37,787 nt of DNA from NCBI GenBank assembly GCA_017548425.1, contig JAFZAB010000038.1, positions 1-37,787 of the forward strand, given 5' to 3'. Made by a program: the position numbers and the translations under genes. The stretch's first letter is position 1, and every line of letters starts with the position of its first letter. Of this stretch, positions 1-6,818 are shown one piece after another. The DNA comes from Victivallales bacterium (GTDB lineage Bacteria; Verrucomicrobiota; Lentisphaeria; Oligosphaerales; Oligosphaeraceae). The notes under the pieces are model-generated. The model was not told the DNA's origin, did not search any database, and worked only from the letters and a program-made list of their open reading frames with translations.

Positions 1-2517
1 GACAGCCGCAACTTTGTTGGCATCCTTGTTGACAAGCGTTTCTTCCTTGAAATCTTCCGCCTGAACGACGATGGCATGGTCGATCTGAGGTTTGTAGGCG
101 GAGACATCGGGAGCCTGATAGAAGTATTTGGCCAGTTCAGGCGGAGCGTTTCCCGCCGTAAGCGTCATAGTGATGGAGCCTTTCTGGACAGGTTGGTCCA
201 TGAAAACGCCTATTCGGTTCGGGCCGAGGGCTCCGAATTGGCAGACAATCCGCTCGGATTTGGTCGTAAATGGGGCGTCCGCCGTGATTTGGATATTCAG
301 GCACCTGTCTTCGCGGTTGTAAATCGTGCATTTTTCGGTTGATAGGATGAAGACGTGTTCATTGCTGACGAGTGCGGTGCTGAAGTCTTTCGGCTCCGTG
401 AATTCGACGGCGTCCGTCAAGGTAATCGTCTTGTTCGGACGGTTGAAGACGAACGTTCGGATGAGCGACTTGAGTTCGGGAACGTCGTAGGCGGATGTGA
501 AATCAATGACGAGCGTATCCTGTTCATCTGTCAGTTCCGTCTTGATGACTTTTCCTTGTGCTTGAGGGCCAGGGGATTGCAGTTTCCCCGCGACGACGGG
601 GACAGGATGTCCGAAGGAGTTGAGCTTGTTGAACGTGTAGCGTTTGTCGCTGAAAACGTCCCGTGTATAGGCTTCGCCGCCCGGATCAATGACGAAACGG
701 CAGCTATTCCATGAGACAACGAATGAACCGACGTCGTTGTGATTGTGGTGTTCGGCATTGTGGCCGCCTTTGATGGCGGCGCCGAAAACGCGTCCTTTTT
801 CATCCGTGTCGCGGAAGACATAGATGCCCGCCAGTGGGAATTCCGAGCGGATGGGATAGGGCGCGTCTTCCGGCAAGGCTTGGCTGTATTGCGTCTCGTC
901 GTCGAAAGCGATCAGCGGCATGAAGGGAAAACTGAGATCCAATATCTGGCGTGGCTTGAGGCGTTTGCGTAGAGCCTGCGGCCAATGGCGCTGGATGAGG
1001 ACAAGATGTTCGATGGACGGCTGGATGTTGATATTGCAATCCGCGAAGGCGGGCGCGATGCCGTCTTCAATCTGGATGTTCTTGGCGAAAGCGGCGATTT
1101 TACCGACTTTTGGATTCGCGAAGATGTTCACTTTGCCGCCTGTGTTTTGCAGGATGTGTTCGCCCATGGCAAGAAAATGGCCGAAGCCATAGCCCCAGTA
1201 GGCAAGGCCCTCGGAGCAGTATCCGTCATCCGTGAAGCCGGAAAGGAAGTTTTCCTGTGCGAATTCAGACGCCACAATGGCTTCCGCCCGTATCAACTTG
1301 TCATCCGCGAGCGTGAGAATGCAGTTGACCATGTTGCCTGGGCAAACAGCGGTCCAATTGTTCGTGCCGTACATCCAGCCATGCCCGTATGTATCGCCTG
1401 TGTGGAGCATGGCGATGAATGGATTGATGGAGCGGCGGAAGACCTCCTGTTTCAGCAAGGCGCGTGTCTCCGGCTTCAGTTTGTCTTGAAACAACCAATC
1501 GACGGTTGCAAGATTGGAGGCCCGTTCCGAGGCGAAAAGATCTGAATACAAGCGTGTTCCGTTGAAATTCGTAAGCCCCGAATCATGGGCGGGGACGACC
1601 CAGCTCCGTTCATGAAGGATGGCGTTGATTTCGCGTTCGAGAGCCGGCAGGAAACGCCCCCTGTTTTCAATGCCTTCCGCAACGGCGAAGGTGAACAATC
1701 GGTATGTCCGTTCATGGTAAGGTTTTTCGTATGTCCCGCGATCGCCTTTTTCCAAGAACAGCATGTAGTCTTCATCTTTCAGTGCTGGCGGTTCGGATTT
1801 CATGAACGTGGCCGCCCGTTCGATGATTTTATCTGAATCGGTCGGATTGGGGAGATGGTCCCATTTATCACGACGAGTGACGGGATAGCCGACGCCCTGT
1901 GGCTTGTCCGGCAGCCAGTCATAGACTTGCCAGACTTTGACTGGAGCAGGGGCTGGAAAACCGGAATAGGAAAGATAGGGGATTTTTTTCGTTTCGTCCG
2001 GCGTGAGTTCATAGAGGGCGAAATCATCGAACGCGTCATTGACTTTTGAATTGCCGGGGGAATGGATCCAAAGTTGGGCGGTGTAGGCGTTTTTGCAGGC
2101 GATGAAGTAGAGGCTGTTCAGCGTCCATTCAAACGTGTCCTGCATGCGCAGAACAATCTCGCCGCGTGTTTCGCGGGCGGGCTGCATGTTGCCGTTTTCA
2201 TCAAAGACCTGTACATAGACACAGGTTCTGTCCGAACCGCCTGGCAGTCTTTTCGACCAGAAATCGAGCCTGTATCCAAAGCCCGGTTTGACATGGAAGG
2301 GGGCGGAATAGGTACTTGAACCACCTTGCCCATCGGTATTTAGGACGTGAAGACCAAAATTGCCTGAGCGTGCGGCCACCGCATCCGCAGACGCGAGATC
2401 GTTGCGGTTCAGCCAGCCATTGAGTTGTTGTTCAAAATCGAAATTGGGCACATGGACGACAGTCTCAGCGAAGACGCATGAGACGAGAAGCAGAAATGCC
2501 AGAATGTGATTTTTCAT
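1..2517 (-). CDS. Heparinase II/III-like polysaccharide lyase, exported, 3' end outside window
   Basis: An uninterrupted frame runs from the ATG at 2517 down to position 1 (839 codons, no stop), so the C-terminus lies off the left edge. The N-terminus (MKNHILAFLLLVSCVFA) is a Sec signal; LVSC at 11-14 also fits a lipobox, so lipoprotein anchoring is possible. Residues about 20-160 look like a beta-sandwich carbohydrate-binding region (FDFEQQLNGW). Residues about 200-480 form the alpha-toroid part with family hallmarks NNW (386-388), DDGYCSEG (430-437) and YWGYG (440-444). Residues 584-599 carry GGHNAEHHNHNDVGSF and about 610 DPGGEAYT, typical of the heparinase II/III C-terminal beta domain. 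The family cleaves uronic-acid polysaccharides by beta-elimination; which polymer cannot be told. An AAAGGA lies about 11 nt upstream of the start. Confidence 0.85.
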   Translation of the reverse strand, partial: MKNHILAFLLLVSCVFAETVVHVPNFDFEQQLNGWLNRNDLASADAVAARSGNFGLHVLNTDGQGGSSTYSAPFHVKPGFGYRLDFWSKRLPGGSDRTCVYVQVFDENGNMQPARETRGEIVLRMQDTFEWTLNSLYFIACKNAYTAQLWIHSPGNSKVNDAFDDFALYELTPDETKKIPYLSYSGFPAPAPVKVWQVYDWLPDKPQGVGYPVTRRDKWDHLPNPTDSDKIIERAATFMKSEPPALKDEDYMLFLEKGDRGTYEKPYHERTYRLFTFAVAEGIENRGRFLPALEREINAILHERSWVVPAHDSGLTNFNGTRLYSDLFASERASNLATVDWLFQDKLKPETRALLKQEVFRRSINPFIAMLHTGDTYGHGWMYGTNNWTAVCPGNMVNCILTLADDKLIRAEAIVASEFAQENFLSGFTDDGYCSEGLAYWGYGFGHFLAMGEHILQNTGGKVNIFANPKVGKIAAFAKNIQIEDGIAPAFADCNINIQPSIEHLVLIQRHWPQALRKRLKPRQILDLSFPFMPLIAFDDETQYSQALPEDAPYPIRSEFPLAGIYVFRDTDEKGRVFGAAIKGGHNAEHHNHNDVGSFVVSWNSCRFVIDPGGEAYTRDVFSDKRYTFNKLNSFGHPVPVVAGKLQSPGPQAQGKVIKTELTDEQDTLVIDFTSAYDVPELKSLIRTFVFNRPNKTITLTDAVEFTEPKDFSTALVSNEHVFILSTEKCTIYNREDRCLNIQITADAPFTTKSERIVCQFGALGPNRIGVFMDQPVQKGSITMTLTAGNAPPELAKYFYQAPDVSAYKPQIDHAIVVQAEDFKEETLVNKDANKVAAV

Positions 2518-2536
2518 TCTCTTGGATTCCTTTACA

Positions 2537-2565
2537 ATATTAATGTCAAATCAGAATTTAACCAA
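2537..2565 (-). promoter_or_regulatory. Candidate sigma-70-like promoter for the heparinase-like gene
   Basis: On the minus strand TTGGTT (2565-2560) and TAATAT (2542-2537) are separated by 17 nt, 20 nt upstream of the ATG. The -35 box overlaps one arm of an inverted repeat (2560-2592). Pattern only; not proven. Confidence 0.4.
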
Positions 2566-2592
2566 TAGCATCAGCAGTTTTCATCATTGGTT
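2560..2592. repeat. Inverted repeat AACCAAT/ATTGGTT overlapping the promoter
   Basis: Perfect 7-bp arms at 2560-2566 and 2586-2592 separated by 19 nt, in the space between the SGNH hydrolase gene and the lyase gene. One arm covers the predicted -35 box of the lyase gene, so it could be an operator; it could also be a weak hairpin at the end of the upstream transcript. No T-run follows. Confidence 0.3.
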
Positions 2593-2611
2593 CCTATGCC
2601 TGCTAGATTCC

Positions 2612-3433
2612 TTATGGATTCTGGAGTTTCTTGAGGGCTTCTTCCACGTCAGGCGGATTGGGGCCGCCCGCAATGGCGGAACAGCATTTGCTGGCCGCGT
2701 CGTACATGCCGAACGTGCGCAGGATTTCATTGGCGATTTCCAGATGGCCGCGGGCGCTGGGGTGGAGCGGGTCGTCACTCCAGAAATTCATGATGGCGGG
2801 TTCGGCTGTATAGTATTTCCAACGTTTGTAATTGTCAACGAGAATGATATCTTGTTCTGTTGCAATCTGCCGCAGGGCTTCGTTGAATTCATCGAATTTG
2901 CTGTAGCGGATCATGATGCGGCGGATGTAGTCCGATTCTGGATTGCCGATGTATTTGATTGTGTTGTAGGTTTGCAGGACGGGAATGATGCCGTCTTTGC
3001 GCAGCCGTTGGACGAATTGGGTGATGTTGGATTTCACGGTTGGAATAGGCGTCGTGACAATGTCGTTGCAGCCGATGAGAATGATGACGACCTGCGGCTG
3101 GTAGCGTGCCACACGCCGTTGGTAATGATGTTCTTTGAGGCAGGAGCCGCTGTTGTCGCCGTTGTTGCCGCTGTTGATGACGTAGTCCATCACATGGCCC
3201 AATTCAAACCGCAGACGTTCCTCGAAGATTTCAGGAAAGCTGCGCCATCCGTATGTGTGCAGGGCGCCGTGGGTGATGGAGTCGCCGAAGAAGACCCATG
3301 TCCATTCGCTCGCTTCGCCTTCCCGTTTGACATGCTTTTTGATGGTTTCCAGATCCTTTTCCGCAAGCGGTCCCGCCATGCTCAACAAACTTAAAGAAGC
3401 AATCATCGTGGTAAAAAAAGATTTCATATGCAT
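2612..3433 (-). CDS. SGNH/GDSL-type hydrolase, exported
   Basis: 273-residue esterase-like protein. Block I is GDSIT (50-54, nucleophile S52), block III is GCND (121-124) with the oxyanion-hole Asn123, and block V is DPLHP (221-225) with Asp221 and His224, so the whole SGNH catalytic set is visible. N-terminal residues 3-24 (KSFFTTMIASLSLLSMAGPLA) look like a signal peptide. The first ATG is at 3433 and a second, equally usable one is two codons in at 3427; neither has a clear Shine-Dalgarno. Family members remove acetyl or other acyl groups from carbohydrates, which fits its position just upstream of the lyase gene on the same strand, where it may help clear ester decorations. The true substrate is not visible from sequence. 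Confidence 0.8.
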   Translation of the reverse strand: MHMKSFFTTMIASLSLLSMAGPLAEKDLETIKKHVKREGEASEWTWVFFGDSITHGALHTYGWRSFPEIFEERLRFELGHVMDYVINSGNNGDNSGSCLKEHHYQRRVARYQPQVVIILIGCNDIVTTPIPTVKSNITQFVQRLRKDGIIPVLQTYNTIKYIGNPESDYIRRIMIRYSKFDEFNEALRQIATEQDIILVDNYKRWKYYTAEPAIMNFWSDDPLHPSARGHLEIANEILRTFGMYDAASKCCSAIAGGPNPPDVEEALKKLQNP

Positions 3434-3465
3434 TGTTATCAGTTATTACATTGAAAGATAAATTA

Positions 3466-3744
3466 CTATCCGAATAGGTCGCTGTGCGTCCCTGTACGGA
3501 AAAGTTCCAAAACAAGTATGTTGTCGAAGAGTTTGTAGATAAGCAACCAGTCCGGTGTTATATGGCATTCGCGGCATCCATGGTAGTTTCCCATGAGCGG
3601 ATGGTCATGGAACTCATCAGGAAGCGTCTGGCCGTCTGCGAGTATTTCAATGACTTTTTCCAATTCAGAGATGTCAAGCCCTCGTTTTTTGGCGAGCTTG
3701 TAGTCTTTCTTGAAATGTGTTGTGAACTTGACCGTGTACTTCAT
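3466..3744 (-). CDS. YafQ-family mRNA interferase toxin
   Basis: 92-residue RelE/YafQ-type toxin. His48, His61, Asp65, Trp66, His87 and Phe91 line up with the residues described as catalytic or ribosome-contacting in E. coli YafQ, so it appears intact. YafQ-type toxins bind the ribosomal A site and cut mRNA during translation. The start ATG overlaps the antitoxin stop by four bases (ATGA at 3744-3741), giving translational coupling as in dinJ-yafQ. The gene is downstream of the antitoxin, the usual order. It could be named by the broader RelE/ParE superfamily, but the spacing of His residues and the C-terminal HSDLFG favour YafQ. Confidence 0.85.
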   Translation of the reverse strand: MKYTVKFTTHFKKDYKLAKKRGLDISELEKVIEILADGQTLPDEFHDHPLMGNYHGCRECHITPDWLLIYKLFDNILVLELFRTGTHSDLFG

Positions 3745-4016
3745 GAGTTAAGCGCCTTGCGAAGGCTATCCATATCCTTGTATCCAGGCACGTTGGGATC
3801 GTGCGCAATACGTTCACCTTCTTCAATAGCCTCAAGAGTCTCCCGGTTCGGGACAGGCGCGGAAGTCACAATGAAAGGAATAGCCTTTATTCTGGCGATT
3901 TGCCGCAAATAGATGTTGATGGCTGTGGACATGTTCATTCCCATGTCCGAAAGACATTTTTCAACCTCCGTCTTCAAGGCGGAGTCCACTCTTACACTGA
4001 ATGTTGAAGTGCTCAT
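3741..4016 (-). CDS. RelB/DinJ-family antitoxin
   Basis: 91-residue protein. The N-terminal STFSVRVDSALKTEVE followed by a helix and STAINIYLRQI is a ribbon-helix-helix DNA-binding domain of the RelB/DinJ type; the C-terminal tail (EGERIAHDPNVPGYKDMDSL) is the toxin-wrapping part. An upstream in-frame ATG at 4028 would add four residues, but it sits directly on the GGAGGA (4026-4021) that is correctly spaced for the ATG at 4016, so 4016 is chosen. It is expected to neutralise the downstream YafQ-type toxin and repress its own promoter. The following 205 bases up to the next gene hold only its promoter and no other recognisable feature. Confidence 0.85.
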   Translation of the reverse strand: MSTSTFSVRVDSALKTEVEKCLSDMGMNMSTAINIYLRQIARIKAIPFIVTSAPVPNRETLEAIEEGERIAHDPNVPGYKDMDSLRKALNS

Positions 4017-4031
4017 ATTATCCTCCATTAT

Positions 4032-4044
4032 GTTATAAAATAAC
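4032..4044. promoter_or_regulatory. Candidate antitoxin operator (GTTAT-N3-ATAAC)
   Basis: Perfect 5-bp inverted repeat with a 3-nt spacer between the predicted -10 box and the antitoxin start codon. Ribbon-helix-helix antitoxins autorepress by binding short inverted repeats at exactly this place. Confidence 0.4.
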
Positions 4045-4047
4045 TAT

Positions 4048-4075
4048 AATGTAGCACAAATAGAATCAAATGCAA
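4048..4075 (-). promoter_or_regulatory. Candidate promoter of the toxin-antitoxin operon
   Basis: On the minus strand TTGCAT (4075-4070), a 16-nt spacer and TACATT (4053-4048), 31 nt upstream of the chosen antitoxin start. The surrounding region is AT-rich. Confidence 0.45.
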
Positions 4076-4221
4076 CACAAAATTATTGATGAATCATAAT
4101 ATGGTATAGAGAGTGATTGACCGTTCTTTTCGACAAAATCTGCCTGATAATGTGATATATTTTACTTTCCCTTTCTTAATGCGATTTGCTGCCGTATGGG
4201 GGCGTGGAAATTCCCAAGGCA

Positions 4222-5382
4222 TCATTTCCCCAATGCTTTTGCGAATGGTTCGCCGATGGGAAGAATCTGAACGTTCGGATGCTCAGGTAAGTATTTTCCG
4301 CCGTTGCCGGAGGCGACGATGTGACCGCCGCGTTCCAGAAAATCCAGAATCTGTTTCTTCTGGAATTCATTTTTCATAAAGTTCTTGTAGGAGAGATCCA
4401 AGCCGTCAGGCAACACGACCACATCGTAATGGCGCAGCCGTCCATCATTGATTTCATGAAGATTGAAGATTTCCACGTCAAAAGCGGCTTCATTGTCCAA
4501 CGCCAGTAATTCATGGGCGGCTCGTGTCCCTCTGCAAGCCAATGAAAACCATCCGACACGCAATGGACGGCTGATTTTTGCGGGATAGAACGGAACGGGC
4601 TTGACGCCTGTCACAGCCAGCACGTAGCCCAGGGCGATGTCATGGGTTGATTCGTAGGATTCTGGATGGCAGCTACTTGCGAGAACCTTTCCTTTGCCGT
4701 ATTGCCCTAGAACGACAGCCGGCGTGTTCATGTAATTAAATGGCGCTTTGCCGTAGGCGCTGACGGAGCTTTTGAAGACGCCCAGAACCTTCGCCTCCCC
4801 CATGGGAGCGGTTGGCTCCGTCGGCTTCATGATATTGCCGCCATGATAGCGGATGATATGGCGTCCGGGCTTGATGTCCAGCAATTTGGCGCTTTCTTGA
4901 TCGAATTCGAACGCCAGATCCGCCAGCTGCCCGGATGCGTTTGGAATATAGTCATACGGGAGAAGGCAGATTCGTCCTTCTCTGTTCATGGCGCTGAAGC
5001 TTCCCGCACAGACGCCGATGTAGTTGCCACCATTTTCAATGAATTGTTTCACTTTCTGGACGCCGTCGGGGCCCATCATGTCATATTGCGTCTTGCTGGA
5101 ACCGCCGGGGCAGAGCAACAGTTGCAATCCGTCCAACTTGCCGTTGCGGATATCGTTGGCGTCCAGCAAGGTCAAATCTAGTTGCGGGCAATGGGCTAGA
5201 AGCCTTGCCCACTGCAAGGCGCCGTTTCCGCTGCAACCTTTGTCCAGAAACAGGCCAACCTTCACTTTCGGTCCGTCATAGGCGGGTGGCTCATTGTTTT
5301 CAACGACTTGCACCGACGCGCAGGAGGTCAGAAGCGACAACGCTGCGATGCCCAAAACAGTTCCATAACATCTTGTTTTCAT
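4222..5382 (-). CDS. Lipoprotein with two class-I glutamine-amidotransferase-like (BPL_N-type) domains
   Basis: 386 residues. The signal ends in the lipobox LTSC (Cys21), so this is a lipoprotein. Domain 1 (about 40-260) has the nucleophile-elbow GVCAGSF (Cys125) and a SSCHPES box (His239, Glu241), i.e. a complete Cys-His-Glu triad of the class-I amidotransferase/BPL_N type. Domain 2 (about 272-380) has the same flavodoxin-like layout (RVGWFSLACRG, VVVLPDGLD) but its elbow reads ASGNGGKY, without cysteine, so it is probably non-catalytic. Its start lies 9 nt after the oxidoreductase stop, with an AGGA overlapping that stop, so the two form an operon. A peripheral envelope hydrolase or sugar-linked role is conceivable; no substrate can be named. 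Confidence 0.75.
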   Translation of the reverse strand: MKTRCYGTVLGIAALSLLTSCASVQVVENNEPPAYDGPKVKVGLFLDKGCSGNGALQWARLLAHCPQLDLTLLDANDIRNGKLDGLQLLLCPGGSSKTQYDMMGPDGVQKVKQFIENGGNYIGVCAGSFSAMNREGRICLLPYDYIPNASGQLADLAFEFDQESAKLLDIKPGRHIIRYHGGNIMKPTEPTAPMGEAKVLGVFKSSVSAYGKAPFNYMNTPAVVLGQYGKGKVLASSCHPESYESTHDIALGYVLAVTGVKPVPFYPAKISRPLRVGWFSLACRGTRAAHELLALDNEAAFDVEIFNLHEINDGRLRHYDVVVLPDGLDLSYKNFMKNEFQKKQILDFLERGGHIVASGNGGKYLPEHPNVQILPIGEPFAKALGK

Positions 5383-5391
5383 GATTTTTTC

Positions 5392-6687
5392 CTATTGCCA
5401 GCATTCATGGATGGGCAGATTTTTGTCAAGTGATTTAAAGGCGACGGCGCCGGCTGCTTCACCGGATTGGTTCATATTGATCATGACGCGCAACGCACCG
5501 TATGCTCCTGCATCCGCATCAATCATGCGTCCTGCCGTGATGAGATTATCGAATCCGACGGGAATCTGGCTGCGGACAGGCCATGTGTAGTACGGCGGCG
5601 TGGGGAGCGATTCGTCTCGCCATCGGGAGGTTTCGGCTGGTTTGTACGGTGATTGGAAAATCTGTGTGCCGTCCAGATAGCGGAACAGCGTGCCGACCGG
5701 ATTGCGCATATGGATGTCACTGCGGTAAGTGCCTTTCCCTGCGGTATCAGGGAAGACTTTCCCTGAAAGCAGTTCATCTGTCGTAATCTGATGGAGCGAG
5801 CGGATATGCCATGTCTCGCGGATGCCGACGAGCGACGGCAACGCCTCGATGACAGGGCGCGGGCGGCCTGTTTCCGCGATGATGTCCATGAAGGCCCGCA
5901 TCTGCCTGCGGCCTTCGATTTCGGAGGCGGTCAGACCGGCCTGAGTGGATTCGTCGATGTTCGGAATATTCGTTCCCGCAAGCATATACGTGTTGCTCCC
6001 GACGGATTTCTTGCCCCAGATGAAGCCTTCCGGAAGATTGTATTTCGCGGCGTATTCATGGATGAGTTTGCCTGTGCTGATGCCGACGGGCCATTGGCTG
6101 ACTTTAACGCAGGCGGTGGACGTCTGCATGACGTCGTTGCGCCAAAGTTGACCGCCTGCGTAGCGGACGATGTCGCCGTCTCCCGTCGCGTCGATGAAGA
6201 TTTTCGCTTTGATAACGCCGAGGCCGTCTTTACTGGCGACCACGAGCCCTGTGAGTGTTCCGTCGTCCGCCTTTAGAATCTGGACGGCGCGTGAATGGAG
6301 GAACGGCGTGACATGTGCTTCCTGCACCATTTCATCCAGTTCCATGCAGAGCTCTTCCGTGTTCAGATTGACATAGCAGTGCGGATTCGGTTTATCCCAG
6401 AATTCCACAAGGTTACGGCGATTGAGTCGATCAACGACTTCTTGGCTGAGGCCGAAGACAATCTGCGTCTTATCGTCGGTCGCGAAAAAGGAATGCCATA
6501 TGCAGACCTGTCCCGCAGTGCATGTTCCGCCGAAACGGTTCTGCGGTTCGATGACAGCGACATGAGCGCCTTTTCGTGCGGCGGTGATTGCGGCGAAAAC
6601 GCCTGTGCAACTGCCGCCAGCCACGACGATATCGACGTCCGCGATGACGGGAACGGACATTGTTGGAAGCTGAATGGTTTCAGCCAT
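5392..6687 (-). CDS. FAD-dependent oxidoreductase (FAD_oxidored family)
   Basis: 431 residues. The Rossmann FAD-binding motif is at 20-40 (VVAGGSCTGVFAAITAARKG), a variant of GxGxxG, followed by the FGGTCTAG flavin-contact segment (52-59) and the second nucleotide-binding strand FIDATGDGDI (164-173). This is the layout of the FAD_oxidored family common in Planctomycetes, Verrucomicrobia and Lentisphaerota; most members are uncharacterised and are often found near glycan-degradation genes. There is no signal peptide, so it acts in the cytoplasm. The ATG at 6687 has AGGAG (6698-6694) six bases upstream. First gene of a two-gene operon with the amidotransferase-like lipoprotein. Confidence 0.8.
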   Translation of the reverse strand: MAETIQLPTMSVPVIADVDIVVAGGSCTGVFAAITAARKGAHVAVIEPQNRFGGTCTAGQVCIWHSFFATDDKTQIVFGLSQEVVDRLNRRNLVEFWDKPNPHCYVNLNTEELCMELDEMVQEAHVTPFLHSRAVQILKADDGTLTGLVVASKDGLGVIKAKIFIDATGDGDIVRYAGGQLWRNDVMQTSTACVKVSQWPVGISTGKLIHEYAAKYNLPEGFIWGKKSVGSNTYMLAGTNIPNIDESTQAGLTASEIEGRRQMRAFMDIIAETGRPRPVIEALPSLVGIRETWHIRSLHQITTDELLSGKVFPDTAGKGTYRSDIHMRNPVGTLFRYLDGTQIFQSPYKPAETSRWRDESLPTPPYYTWPVRSQIPVGFDNLITAGRMIDADAGAYGALRVMINMNQSGEAAGAVAFKSLDKNLPIHECWQ

Positions 6688-6752
6688 GGTTTTCTCCTGA
6701 AAGGCAGATTGGAAAAAGCTATTATCTATAATGTATAACGTTTTTCATGGAT

Positions 6753-6780
6753 TTGAAGTTGATTTCAGTCATGGTATGTT
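6753..6780 (+). promoter_or_regulatory. Candidate promoter for the beta-mannosidase gene
   Basis: TTGAAG (6753-6758), 16-nt spacer and TATGTT (6775-6780), in the 131-bp space between divergent genes. An AAGGA at 6808-6812 follows, six bases before the ATG. A second TTGACA at 6789-6794 has a TATAAG too close downstream (10 nt) to make a normal pair. Confidence 0.35.
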
Positions 6781-6818
6781 ATCATGTTTTGACAAAAACA
6801 AAAATATAAGGAAAAACA

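Noticed and set aside
1-2049. Many small plus- and minus-strand frames over the left end
   Set aside because: All fall within the continuous 839-codon lyase frame on the minus strand.
6789-6806. TTGACA near the beta-mannosidase start as a -35 box
   Set aside because: The only plausible -10 (TATAAG) is 10 nt away, too close for a sigma-70 promoter.
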